A stretch of 64,000 nt of DNA from Seriola aureovittata (lineage: Eukaryota; Chordata; Actinopteri; Carangiformes; Carangidae), in NCBI RefSeq assembly GCF_021018895.1, contig NC_079386.1:14535552-14599551 (forward strand). The letters run 5' to 3'. The first letter of the stretch is position 1, and the number at the start of each line of letters is the position of its first letter. The translations under genes were made by a program, and so were the position numbers. Shown in pieces: positions 47,088 through 59,657 of this stretch. Below the pieces are notes generated by a model, which was not told the DNA's origin, did no database searches, and saw only the letters and a program-made list of their open reading frames with translations.

Positions 47088-47251
47088 TTGATTGGCTATC
47101 AATGTCTTTGATCTGGGTTAAAATGATTGGTTGCTCTAAACTGTTTACGAGACAAGAGATTTAAAAAGGAGGAATGTCTTTGGACATTGAGCACAGACTT
47201 TAACATCAGCTGGTATCGATCATCTCCAGATTACCACGGCAACAGAGAAAG
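47088..47251 (+). promoter_or_regulatory. RNase unit 2 promoter and non-coding exon
   Basis: ATTGG boxes at 47091 and 47126, ATTTAAAAAGG, then a 5' UTR exon ending AGAGAAAG/gtgaga (47251/47252). Confidence 0.65.
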
Positions 47252-47488
47252 GTGAGAAAACATCTTGGTTAATTTCATTAATTTTAACTCATCTGACATT
47301 ATAATCTGTACCATTCAATAGGCAGATGCTGCACCCAAAGTATTGTTTATTATCTCTGTATTTATTTTTTATTTTATTAATTTTTAAATGTATTTGTTTA
47401 TTTATTTTTTACTGTAAAATCAATTCAATAGAGCTAGAACTCAAAAACAACAACTCTTTTTTTCTTTCTATCACTCTCACTAGACAAA

Positions 47489-48522
47489 ATGAACATCATT
47501 CTCCTGACGGCCATCATCGTCACCTTAGCCCCTGTTTGCGGGGGGCAAAGCGTGTTTGATGGCAACATCACGGACTGGTCCGACTTCTCTGACCAGACCT
47601 CCCTCCACTTACGACCCTGTCAGAGAGGGAACAGCATCGGCAACTATAAAACATTCGTCCACAGACACATCCTTCAAGAGTACTTTGACAGAAATTCTAA
47701 ACATCAGTGGAAAAGGTGACTTTTGAACGTTTTAAATAATTATTCCCTTGTGAAAGAGCCAGGAATTATTAGCAAAGTTTTAATTGAGTGCAATTCTTCT
47801 TAATCCTACTTCGGTGCTAAATGCTTATGCAACTGTCAGCTGCTGTTTGGTTTTCTATTTTCTTTATTTTTTTTAATAACACAGTGAATGACCTGGCAGT
47901 TAGACTCAGTTCAGACAACAACAGCTATTATATCTGTTATATCAAAAGGTTGCATTGTATTTAAATCTGCAGCAGAATAATGTCATTTGTAGGTAATTAA
48001 AGTTTCCTTCCATCATGGTGTAAAATTCATCCACATTAAAAAAAAAAAAAAGAAATGAATAATTAGAAGAAATTGGTTTGACTTAAACAATGTGCAGTGA
48101 AATATTGATTTGTCATACCTCCCTGACCCCGGAGGAGAATGATATCTCGCTGCCATGTATGCAAGACATTATGGAAGTGACAAATAAATCTGATTCTGGT
48201 TTCGTTATACAGGTATTTACACAGAAAAGGACTCTGTGGCAGAACTCTGGTGCAGACCTTCATCGATGCCGGAGTGGGAGCTGTCCAGCAGATCTGCGGC
48301 TGGTCAGGCCGGCGCCTGAAGGGTCACTCAGGTAACTTGTGCATCAGCACGTCATGCATGCGGTTGTATGATGTCAGATCTAGCCACAATTGCCGTTGTA
48401 TTAGGGTACGAAAATACCAAAAGCAAGTGATTGTGGCATGTGATAAGGTTTATAATCAGTGCCTCCCTGTCCATTTTGAGAGAAACAGAGGCCAAAGACC
48501 GAGCAATAGACCCTGTGCTTGA
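47489..48522 (+). CDS. RNase A-superfamily secreted protein, copy 2
   Basis: Coding exons 47489-47715 and 48213-48522 give 178 residues. Signal peptide MNIILLTAIIVTLAPVCG. Both histidine motifs are present (FVHRH, CLPVHFE), as is LCGRTLVQTF without the catalytic lysine. It is the most divergent of the three copies: three extra codons near DFSDQT, and a changed block around NCRCIRVRKY with a net gain of basic residues. Intron of 497 bp. The 3' UTR carries AATAAA at 49239. The flanks are almost identical to copy 1, so the duplication is recent. Coding changes against such similar flanks suggest positive selection or gene conversion (inference). Confidence 0.8.
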
Positions 48523-50429
48523 GTTTCTGGAGGGTCAGTGGACACTCAGTTCCAGTTGTCAGGTTTATTATTCCTTGACATCTAAATATTTCTATCAAGC
48601 TTTGCCAAATGATTTTTGCTCATAAAAATATAAAGAAATATTGGCATGGGATTTTTTTTTTTAAGCAACACATTCTTTCTGCCCCCACGAGCATGTTGTC
48701 AAGATGAATATGTGCTGTGCATAACAGAAAAAAATGTTTTATTATATAAATGATGTGATTTAAATTAGGATTCAATCTTCCTATTAAGAATGTTTTCTGC
48801 TGTGACAGAAGTACATTTTATGCTAAAGCTCATTTACAACTTAAAGAAAAACTGTAAACTACTGGTACATAAACGTAAAACCCAAAGTTTTGTTTTCAGA
48901 TGGATTAATATTCGCTCGACCACTTGAAATTAATTTTTCTGTAATTTGTATCAGTTAAATCCTTTTGCATAGATTGGTTTTGTCAAACTGTGTTGTAATC
49001 CTTTTTTTTAATTGCTTCGTATACAGTCAAATTCCTTCTGTCAAAATGATTCTCATGTAAGATTACTATCATGTCTTTCTTTTGGCAAAAAAAAAATGTT
49101 TGAATCTGTGAAATCTGTGATTATTTTATTCTTTAAGACGCATATCATTAATGATAGCTGGTTGCTGATGCTGTTTTCTGAGTTCATTTTTGTTCATGTG
49201 AAGAACTGATATTTTCTTCTGTGTTCTGCAGAACTCACAATAAATACTGCAAATTGATGATGGTGTTTGGGCGTGCTGGTGTTGCTGCTTATTACACATG
49301 ACGTGTGATAAGGAACTGCATACATTCTACATTTAATGCAGACATAAAGTAAACATACTTTACAGCTTGTATTATCTTTCCTTTAACGGTTTAATTTTTC
49401 TTCTACATAATGACATTTGTTGTAACCATCCATCATGACACCCCACTGAATACTTCATCCATATGCATCAGTTGATCTGTTGACAGGCAGCCATATTCTA
49501 CGTTCATACCTCGTCCTGTGTGAAAAAGTCTCTCAATGTGATAAATTAGCAAAAGAAACAATGCAACAGTTCTCAGGTCTCTGCTCTGCCTGTACACATT
49601 TCATTTACATTGATGCAATTCCCTCTTCTAATTTTTAATAGAAAACACACACTAAAAAGATTAACATTCAACACAAGGACATTAGACAAAAATACCAATA
49701 TGTGAAGTAAAATTCCTCTTCTGTGGATTTTTATGATTTTGCAGAATAGTTGAGCCTAAATAGAGACTGCATTCATTAGTTTGAAGTACAATGCATCAGC
49801 ATACAGTATATTTGTGGAGTATTACCAGTATTACCAGCACTTTCATGAACTTGGTCTCACCACAGTGACTCAGCTTCACATGTGAGCTCCCCACAAAACG
49901 ACACTTTCTCACATGTCAGGAAACGTTTGTCTTTTCTCTGTCAATTATTGATACATGGTGAAATGTGCCAGAGGTTGGATGACCGCTCCTGTAGAAGCGC
50001 AGTATTCGTGTTAAATGATATATGACTTATCATTAGGTGCTGCAGTGGGTACCAGGCTGTGTCATGATATATCTATGGCAACACCATTCTCTAACCCTGA
50101 CGTATCGTACCTTTAAACTGCCTACACTCACCCAAGCAGAGAGCAGATTGTTGGTGGCTTGACCTTGCTGTAAGTCTGCATTGTGTCTACTTAGGCTAAG
50201 CCACAGGGGCTGGTCCGCATTTTCATTATTGTCTCAACAGTTTGCAGGTCAGCTGCAGTGTGTGCACCTGCCCTCAACTTTCAAGGACCTGAATTGTCTC
50301 AGACATAGTTCCCCAAAAGTGCACTTCCTCATTCCCCGTAAATGGCAGGTGGTCTGTGTCAACACAAACATGCTCACCACCCTATAAACTAATTATAATA
50401 GACATATATGGTGAAAAGTAAGTTTGCAG
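48523..50429. other. 3' flank of RNase copy 2 and left flank of unit 3
   Basis: Duplicate of 43520-44788 joined, without the hAT element, to the repeat of 46450-47087. The junction at 49781-49800 is the empty site for the hAT insertion. No gene. Confidence 0.6.
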
Positions 50430-50596
50430 TATTTTGATTGGCTATCAATGTCTTTGATTGGGTTAAAATGATTGGTTGCTCTAAACTGTTTACGAGACAA
50501 GAGATTTAAAAAGGAGGAATGTCTTTGGACATTGAGCACAGACTTTAACATCAGCTGGTATCGATCATCTCCAGATTACCACGGCAACAGAGAAAG
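50430..50596 (+). promoter_or_regulatory. RNase unit 3: promoter and first exon without coding exons
   Basis: The two ATTGG boxes, ATTTAAAAAGG and the non-coding exon with donor GAGAAAG/gtgaga (50596/50597) are intact. After about 420 bp of intron homologous to unit 4 the match ends at about 51017, and no coding exons follow before the next unit. It could act as an alternative first exon for copy 3 (53790) or be dead. Confidence 0.6.
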
Positions 50597-51017
50597 GTGA
50601 GAAAACATCTTGGTTAATTTCATTAATTTTAACTCCATTTTAAAAATGACTTTTTATTGTCATTCCTCCTTTTATTCAAAATAGTGACTGACATTATAAT
50701 CTATACCATTCAATAGGCAGATGCTGCACCCGAAGTATTGTTTATTATCTCTGTAGTTATATTTTTTTCTATAACTAAAAACGTTTCAATAGAGCTAGAA
50801 CTGAATAAAATTAAGTGCATCTCTTCCAAATAACCTGAAGCATGTTCAGTGCTTCAGATCGTATGTTATTTATAAATTATTAGTTTAGGAGATATTGAGA
50901 ATAACAGATGATTGGTGGGACTGTCGGTCTACACCACAGTGATATACTGAAGACTGTGTATATCAAAGTAGTTTCAAGTGAGATAATGGTTCATTCAACA
51001 GTTGCAGTTGGTGTTGA

Positions 51018-51292
51018 GGTTGTGTTATGTGCCAGGCAAGGGCAGGCTGTTTGTTTTTGTTCACTCCCTCTCTCTCTCTCTATCTCTCTCTCTCTCTCTC
51101 TCTCTCCCTCACTTGGTTTCCCTCCAGGTGCTGATTGGTGATTGGGCTCCACCTGAGCAGACTAGTGGAGAATGTCTTATTGTCCCAGTGGCCAATCATC
51201 TGCCTCGAGTCCTCCAATAAAAGGGGAGCCTGAAGGAGGAGCTCTCTCTCATTCTTCCTGATAGTAATAAGCCTGCCAGGTGTGTTTATGAA
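51018..51292. repeat. Insertion with (TC)n tract in RNase unit 3
   Basis: Sequence absent from the matching place in unit 4 (53660 on). Contains CT dinucleotides at 51066-51110 and an AATAAAAGG. Class unknown. Confidence 0.45.
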
Positions 51293-51460
51293 TAAGATGA
51301 CCGCTCCTGTAGAAGCGCAGTATTCATGTTAAATGGTATGACTTATCATTAGGTGCTGCAGTGGGTACCAGGCTGTGTCATGATATATCTACGGGCGCTC
51401 TGAGAGGCAACACCATTCTCCAGCCCTGACGTATCGTACCTTTAAACTGCCCACGCTCAC

Positions 51461-52768
51461 CTGAGGTGTGAGGGCTGACATGTCAGGTGAGAACGCTGCC
51501 CTCTGTAGTTTGGGTTAGGGAGAGTTTCCTGCCTTTTATAAGGACAGGTGTGGGCAATCGGCGCCTCTTTGTCTAAATCCTGGTAGATGTGTGGTAGCAC
51601 CGCTTGGTGTGTGCAGGTAAGGGAGAGCTGTGGATAAACTGATTTTTCTGGGATGATTGCAAATATAATGAAGTTTCTTGTATATTCAGATGTACAGAGG
51701 TTGTGTCCTGATCGAGTCTGTCTGATGCTCTGCCGCCTGGTGTTGAAAAGGTAGGCCACAGGTTACTGTTTGGCTTGATCTAAATGTAGGCCTATCACTA
51801 ATGAAATAAAATGATTTAATCCTTTAGGAAATGAAGCCCTCGTCTTTCCATCCAGTTTGAGCCAGAATAGTTGGCTTTAGCAAGTTAACAAATTGTTTTA
51901 GTAATGTAGGAGAGTTATTCCCTTTGAGGTATTTTTGCCAGTTGTGTATATGATTTTCACCATGTTTTTCCTCACTGCAGACTTAAGTGCCAGACTGCTG
52001 CTTTGCCGGGCCATCTTGCTTTGCTTGCCTGTGCCACTTCCTCTACATGGTCTGGCCTCACTTGATTTGCTTTGTCGGAGCCAGTTTGTCCATATTGCCT
52101 GGTTTCACTGGCCTATCTTAACTGGGACTAGACCCTAGATTTGTGTGGATTTCCCATGATTTGTATATTGTTTTGATCTACTGCTATTCATTCATTGGAT
52201 TCAGGAATGTCTTTCACCTTTGTGAACCTGAACCAACTGAAATTCATGCTTTGTTTTGTTTCATTTCCTTTCAGGCAGCAGAACGAGCTGTGGGGAGTAC
52301 GCGTGGCTTCCACCTTGCATGCAGTGTGGTCATTTGCATGTCTTGTAGTTTTGTTTCTACTTGCCAGTGTGAGTTGCGGTGTTAGCGAGCACCAGGTGAT
52401 CACGTGGTGGTATTTATTGGGATGTGTGTTAAAAGCTCCCCACAGTGTGTATGTTGTCTGATTTTATTTTGGATCATAAGTACCACTGTTATTCCATACT
52501 GGGGTCTGTTCCCTGTTAGCTGTTACTGTTTTAGCATTTATTAGATTTGATGAATAAAACTTTTCTGAACATAACCTTGTTCTCTTTTGTTCTCCAGGGC
52601 TGCAGCCACAAGTATTAAATTTGCTAAATAAATTTTTTTGTCTAGTAGTGAACTGAATGCACGTCTCTGCTCTACGTGGGCCTCTAAATTTGTATTGTGT
52701 CGACACGTATGAAGTTGATGACCTATTGGTTTATATAGATACCATACTGGTCTGAAAACTGTGCTGTC
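51461..52768. repeat. 1.3-kb insertion in left flank of RNase unit 4
   Basis: Unit flank sequence stops at 'ccacgctcac' (51459) and resumes at 'cacccaagcagag' (52769). The other units read straight through. No clear terminal repeats, target duplication or protein. Confidence 0.55.
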
Positions 52769-52878
52769 ACCCAAGCAGAGAGCAGATTGTTGGTGGCTTG
52801 ACTTGGCTGTAAGTTTGCATTGTCTCTACTTAGGCTAAGCCACAGGGGCTGGTCCGCATTTTCATTGTCTCAACAGTT

Positions 52879-52879
<1 letters not shown>

Positions 52880-52926
<47 letters not shown>
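52880..52926. repeat. (TG)n microsatellite
   Basis: TG run replacing a short piece of the RNase unit flank. Confidence 0.9.
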
Positions 52927-52929
<3 letters not shown>

Positions 52930-53079
52930 CCTCAACTTTCAAGGACCTGAATTTTCGCTCTCATTGTTCCCCAAAAGTGCACTTCCTCATTGCCCGTAAA
53001 TGGCAGATGGTCTGTGCCAACACAAACCTTACCCTATAAACTAATTATAATAGACATATATGGTGAAAAGTAAACCTGC

Positions 53080-53247
53080 AGTATTTTGATTGGCTATCAA
53101 TGTCTTTGATTTGGATTAAAATGATTGGTTGCTCTAAACTGTTTGAGACAAGAGGTTTAAAAAGGAGGAATGTCTTTGGACATTGAGCACAGACTTTAAC
53201 ATCAGCTGGTATCGATCATCTCCAGATTACCACGGCAACAGAGAAAG
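53080..53247 (+). promoter_or_regulatory. RNase unit 4 promoter and non-coding exon (serves copy 3)
   Basis: ATTGG boxes near 53088 and 53123, GGTTTAAAAAGG, and a 5' UTR exon ending GAGAAAG/gtgaga (53247/53248). Confidence 0.65.
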
Positions 53248-53709
53248 GTGAGAAAACATCTTGATTAATTTTAACTCCATTTATAAATGACTTTTGGAAT
53301 TTATTGTCTCTCCTCCTCTTATTCAAAATAGTGACTGACATTATAATCTATACCATTCAATAGGCATATGCTGCACCCAAAGTATTGTTTATTATATTTG
53401 TATTTATTTTTTTTCTATAACTAAGAACGTTTCAATAGAGCTAGAACTGAATAACATTAAGTGCATCTCTTCCAAATAACCCAAAGCATGTTCAGTGCTT
53501 CAGATCGTATGTAATTTATAAATTATTAGTTTAGGAGATATTGAGAATCAGATGATTGGTGGGACTGTCGGTCTACACCACAGTGATATACTGAAGACTC
53601 TCTATATCAAAGTAGTTTCGAGTGAGATAATGGTTCATTCAACACTTGCAGTTGGTGTTGATCCTACACCTCGTGTGTTTCACTGACGAACCTATTTTGT
53701 ATTTCATAT

Positions 53710-53746
<37 letters not shown>

Positions 53747-53789
53747 TTGAATATCACATTTTCAGTTAAACTTTCTCTCTCTAGACAAA

Positions 53790-54407
53790 ATGAACATCAT
53801 TCTCCTGATTGCCATCACCTTCACTTTAGCCCCTGTTTGCGGGGGGCAAATCGTGTTTGATGGCAACATCACGGACTGGTCCGACTTGGCATCACCCCTC
53901 TTACAACCCTGTGAAGGAAGGAGCCACGTGGCTAAGTATAGGGCATTTGTCAACAGACACATCCTTCAAGGCTCCTTTGACAGAAATTCTATACAGCAAT
54001 GGAAAAGGTGACTTAAACGTTTTAAATAATTATTTCATTGTGAAAGACATTATGGAAGTGACAAATAAATCTGTTTCTGGTTTCGTTAAAGTTATTTACA
54101 AGGAAAAAGACTCTGTGGCAGAGCTCCAGTGCAGACCTTCATCGATGCCAGACTGGGAGCTGTCCATCAGATCTGCAGCAGGTCAGGCCGGCGTCTGCAG
54201 GGTTCCTCAGGTAACTTGTGCATCAGCAGGTCACTGATGCAGGTGTATGATGTCATATCTGACCAAAATTGCAGTATGAATAGGATGAATGTACAACCTG
54301 ACAACCGGGAAGTGATTGTGGCATGTGATAAGGTTAATAATCAGTGCCGTCCTGTCCATTTTGAGAAATACAGAGGCCAAAGTCCGAGCAATAGACCCTG
54401 TACTTGA
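53790..54407 (+). CDS. RNase A-superfamily secreted protein, copy 3, with shrunken intron
   Basis: Exon 53790-54007 ends in the shared donor AAAAG/gtgact. The second exon is read from 54092 to 54407, giving 177 residues. Both histidine motifs remain (FVNRH, CRPVHFE); the lysine region reads LCGRAPVQTF. The intron is only 84 bp, because about 320 bp present in copy 1 is missing. The acceptor has changed from the shared 'tatacag/GT' to 'taaag/TT', so splicing may be weak. If it is not spliced, translation stops at the TGA right after the exon end. AATAAA at 55099. Confidence 0.72.
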
Positions 54408-55769
54408 GTTGGACACTCAGTTCCAGTTGTCAGGTTTATTATTCCTTGACATCTAAATATTTCTATCAAGCTTTGCCAAATGATTTTTGCTCATAAAAAT
54501 ATAAAGAAATATTGGCATGTGATTTTTTTTTTTTTTTATAAAGCAACACATTCTTTCTGCCCCCACGAGCATGTTGTCAGGATGAATATGTGCTGTGAAT
54601 AACAGAATTTCTTTTTTTTAATATATAAATGATGTGATTTAAATTAGGATTCAAATGTTTTCTGCTGTGACAGAAGTACATTTTATGCTAAAGCTCATTT
54701 ACAACTTAAAGAAAACTAAACTACTGGTACATAAATGTAAAACCCAAAGTTTTGTTTTCAGATGGATTAGAATTCGCTCGACCACTTGAAATTAATTTTT
54801 CTGTCATTTGTATCAGTTAAATCCTTTTACATAGATTGGTTTTGTCAAACTGTGTTGTAATCCTTTTTTTTAATTGCTATGTATACAGTCAAATGCCTTC
54901 TGTCAAAATGATTCTCATGTAAGATTACTGTCATGTCTTTCTTTTGGCAAAAAAAAAGTTTGAATCTGTGAAATCTGTGATTATTTTATTCTTTAAGACG
55001 CATATCATTAATGATAGCTGGTTGCTGATGCTGTTTTCTGAGTTCATTTTTGTTCATGTGAAGAACTGATATTTTCTTCTGTGTTCTGCAGAACTCACAA
55101 TAAATACTGCAAATTGATGATGGTGTTTGGGCGTGCTGGTGTTGCTGCTTATTACACATGACGTGTGATAAGGAACTGCATACATTCTACATTTAATGCA
55201 GACATACAGTAAACATACTTTACAGTTTGTATTATCTTTCCCTTAACGGATTAATTTTTCTTCTACATAATAACATTTGTTGTAACCATCCATCATGACA
55301 CCCCACTGAATACTTCATCCATATGCATCAGTTGATCCGTTGACCGGCAGCCATATTCTAGGTTCATACCTCGTCCTGTTTGGGGGGGGGGGGGAGTCTA
55401 AATTTAGCGCCAAATGTGATAAATTAGCAAAAAGAATGCACCAGGTCTCTGCTCTGACTATACACATTTCATTTGCATTGATGCAATTCTTCTAATTTTT
55501 TATAGAAAACACACAAAGAGATTAACAGTCAACACAAGGACATTAGACAAAAATGCCAGTATGCGGTGTTGACCCGAGGCAAATTGTCTTGAAGGAGCAA
55601 CATGGATGAAGCTGTAATTGTTCATTCATATAATTGTTTCTTATGCACTCCCTGACAAGTTGACAACAGAGATAAGGCACGGTTTGTGGTTGTGAAAGTC
55701 AAACAGAGGAAGAATTGAAGCCAAATATCACCACGAGTTGTGAAAACAATTTTCACCGTTGAGCAATAA
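54408..55769. other. 3' flank of RNase copy 3
   Basis: Matches the 3' flanks of copies 1 and 2 until about 55560. A G-run of about 13 bases at 55382. No gene. Confidence 0.55.
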
Positions 55770-55945
55770 ATCTGTAAATTTGCAGTATTTTGACTTGATG
55801 TTAATCTGTTTGCTTTAGGTTAAAATTATTGGTTAACAACTGTTTACAAGAAATGAATTTTTGAAAAGGACTGTCTTTAGACTTGAGCAAATACATCAGT
55901 TGGTATTGATTCTCTCCAGATTAACACAGCAACAGAGAAATGTGA
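55770..55945 (+). promoter_or_regulatory. Old RNase promoter/first-exon relic
   Basis: Diverged copy of the unit promoter: 'gcagtattttgacttgatg', 'attattggtt', 'tctttagacttgagca', 'catcagttggtattgattc', 'gcaacagagaaa/tgtgag'. The splice donor GT is changed to TG. No coding exons follow. Confidence 0.5.
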
Positions 55946-56239
55946 GAAAATGTCTCTCCACTTGTCTCTAAAATAGAAATTTTGTCAAATTTAATTCATT
56001 TTATTCTTCCATTTCAAAATTACTTTTTTGCAATTTTTTGTCTCTTCATTTATTTAGCTATTGATTTTCTACAATAAGGTTCAAACTGCAACTGCTATGT
56101 GTTATATCAAAAGGCCACATCATATTTTCAATTTTAAATCAGCAGCAAAAAAACAAACCTAATAAGAAGAAAATGGTTAAACATTCATGCTTCTGCCTCA
56201 GCCTTTTTTGTATTGGGTCTCACCCCCCGCAGTTTTACA

Positions 56240-56487
56240 CATACACAAGTTCCCCACAAAAGTGCACTTCTTCATTTTCAGAGATAGTTTATTTGTGTTG
56301 TCAAGTACATGCACATTACCCTACTGTGCACTCATTTATTGTCAATGATCATTGCAAAAGCGTAGTTTGCAGTACTTTGATTGGATGTTCACATGACAAA
56401 CTAATCTCACAAAACGGGACAAACACTCATCTTCTCCAGAGTATCACAGCGACATTTACTGTACATCTGGCTGATTAGAGCAGGTGA
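56240..56487 (+). promoter_or_regulatory. Second, older RNase promoter relic
   Basis: Weaker match: 'cccacaaaagtgcacttc', 'gcagtactttgattgg', 'tctccagagtatcacagcgac', then a donor-like 'caggtgaga' (56480). It suggests that the array once extended further right. Confidence 0.4.
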
Positions 56488-56959
56488 GACAACCTCCTTA
56501 TTCATACCAAACCTGGCCTGGTCCTCTATACCTCTTTAAGTTAAGCCTCGTCCACATGCTGGCTAGAGTCCAATTAGGTCTAAAATAAATAAATAAAATT
56601 ATTGTGCATAATAAAGATTATTGTGTTCTTTGTAACCTAAATCCCTGAGATTATTAACGACATTTGCAGTATTACTATATATTTGGTATACACTTCAACC
56701 CCTGTGTACTTGTATAAAATGTATATAGATTAAACCCTTATCACTTCACAAAAACACTGATATACAAAAGCCCAACAAACTTTGCCTGAGACTCCATATT
56801 GTCTGACTGTCCCTGGTCTCCCTGCCTTTGTGCCCAGCGCTGTTCTCTCTGTCTCATTTGCCCAAGGACACCATTAAATTAACATTTCCATAAGCACTTA
56901 ATTCCTTTCTTATGAAGATTTCATCACCTTGCCTATGATATTACACAGGGCTTACTTGG

Positions 56960-57110
56960 TATTTTGCATTACCTCACTGGGTGCTCCTTCAGTGTGTCAT
57001 GGCAAGGACAAATGTCCTTATCCCATTCACTCTCCACAGGTGTTCCCCAAGGATTGGTGCTGGGACCCCTTCTCTTTGCAATATACGGTACCATGGTCAA
57101 CCAAATCAAA
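56960..57110 (+). mobile_element. LINE reverse-transcriptase fragment
   Basis: A frame across 57033-57086 reads STGVPQGLVLGPLLFAIY, the conserved block of non-LTR reverse transcriptases. It is short and has no intact frame around it. Confidence 0.6.
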
Positions 57111-59625
57111 TTCAAGTCACTAATGCTTGCGTTCAGAGTGACTTCTGAGTCTGCATCAATCTACTTCACTTGTTTGATTGACGTTAGTGATGACAGGGGT
57201 GTTTTTGATATTGACAGTAGCCCATTAACAAAAACTTATTGTGTTAATGACTGCAATATAACTTGAAATGTGTTAAAGTTAGAAACTTCAAATAACCACC
57301 ACTGGACCTAGGCAAAACTGGCCCAACCCTTTTCCATAAGACTTTCTTTCTTACATAGCAAACTCTTACTGCTAGAATCTAGACCTTTCAGCTGATAGCA
57401 TTTGTTTAATGTGGGGTGGGGATGACTGCATACTGATAAAAGGCCTGGTGCCGTTAAAATATGTAGAATATGAATAGTTGGTGTGTTTTCCTGCCCAAAA
57501 TTTGACCCAGAGATTTTTATAGAACTAAATAGACGAAAGAGGCTGAAGACAGCTCCTCTGCCTCAGAGGTGATCCAAATAACTGGAGGACAACAGGCGGT
57601 GGGAGAGGGAAGCTGACCGTCAAGCTCCCATAGCCTTAATTAAGCAAAGTCATCCAATTGAAAACAACTTTACATCAGTAGCTCTTACATCAGTTGTGAT
57701 GAAATGCCTTAAGAAATGTGTGGTTTCTGTGTTGAAAGTAAACGGTTTCAGTTTTGAAACAGACACGTTAGAACTGCCATCATGCACTTCGTTTTAAAAC
57801 ATCTTAAGGATATAAGAGCTTGCTCTTTAACCATATCTTTTAACTCAGAAACTTTAAGAACTGGATGTCAACTGTTCACTCATCAAGTGGTATCACTTAT
57901 TTTTAACAAACAAAACTCAGCAGGTTAAAGTCAACAACAGTCTGTCTCGGCTCAAACTATCAGTACTGGAGCTCCACATGGCTGTATTAGCTCTCTATGT
58001 TTTCAAATACTCAAGTCTTTAGAGGCATGATAACACTACATATATACTTACATATATACTCTTATATTAATTTATTGATATAATAACGTCATGCTTAATT
58101 GATCTTCTTGCTGGTTGCACTAAAGTTATATACTGATTGTGATCCATGTACTAATTGTCATGTTTTACAACTTCTGTTATAGGCTACATTCATATTTCTC
58201 AGTATTGCTCTTCATTACTCATTACATTCATTACTTATTTTATGTTTTATATTTTTTCCATTTTATTCTCTGCATTGTCATGTTATACTTTGAATAGTAC
58301 ATTTTCTTCAACTCTTGCAGAGGGAAGTGTATTTTGTTCAGCGACTCCTGCTGCAAGAGGATGTTTTAAAAGAAGATATTGTTCACCAGTCACCTTGTTA
58401 TCATGGGGATTTGTGCAGACTATACTTACTGGGTGAAAATTCATCATGCTTGTATTTGTTTTATCTGTCATTGCTTAGAAATATTTGAAGTTAGCTCAGT
58501 CTTCGTTTGTTTTTTTTCTGAGACTGATTTAAACTATGCTTATTGTATACAGGCCACAGTCGACATACTCTTTCCTGCAGGCCCCCAGCACCAGCAACAC
58601 TGGGGTTAGTTGGTTACCTTATGTGTGCATGAGTTCATTTATTCCCCACTTTCATCATCCAATAAAAACATTCACTCTTTGTTCTTTTCATTTCTGTGCA
58701 CATTCAAATGCTTCTCCCTGGTTTCAGAATCAAACTGATTCAGAAGAAATGTTATTTTCCAACATGCTCTCATGGGATTGGGTAAAAAATAGCATGTTGC
58801 TTTTAAAGACATTTCACGTGTCATGTCGACGCGTTTGAAATTTTTCACGTAACGTTTAACATCATTTATTCCCCATAGACTCCCGCTGTGAAGAGTTGGT
58901 GTACGACCAAAATTTTACCGACAACACAGCCGGTTGAAATGAATCATTAAGGTGCAGGTTTGCTGAGTATGATGATGACTGGGTTAGGGCTTGGGTAGTG
59001 ATAGGGGATTAAATGGCATGAAATGACAAATGAAAAGCAAAAAATGTGCAGTGATAAAATGTGCAGTTATTCATGGTATGGCGGTGGACTTTAGGAGACC
59101 TCAGGTCAGCAGGATACACGCCGTTAAAACCCAGTAAGTACTGTGATGAAATGAAGACAGAGGCTCTACTTCCTCCAACAGCTACACAGAAATTTAAGCT
59201 CTCGCCCTGTATCAACGCCTAGTACGTCCCCAACAATGGACTGTTGAAACTGCTGAGGTCAATACCTCAATACAGTACATATCAAATTATTTGATTTATT
59301 AGTCTTTTAGCCATTTTCTTGTTCAGGTCCAGTATTGTATACCAATTTCTTTGTGTAAATTTTTTTTGTGGCAAAGTTGGAAATGCTCATCAAAGCCCTA
59401 CTGGTATAAATAGTTGGGTGAGCTTGGACCCTTTTATTCTTGCATGCGAGTCTAATTACACTTATTGGGGCATTTTAAATCAAATAAATGAATAATACAA
59501 AGTAATTAAATGTATGCTTAAACATAGCCCTGCTACATTGTCTGCAGACCACATACACACACACACACACTCTCTCTCACCCACACACACACTCTCTCAC
59601 ACACACACAAACACACACACACACA

Positions 59626-59657
<32 letters not shown>

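Noticed and set aside
51935..52461. Small frames in the 1.3-kb insertion of RNase unit 4
   Set aside because: Short, no conserved motif, no splice context; treated as repeat sequence.
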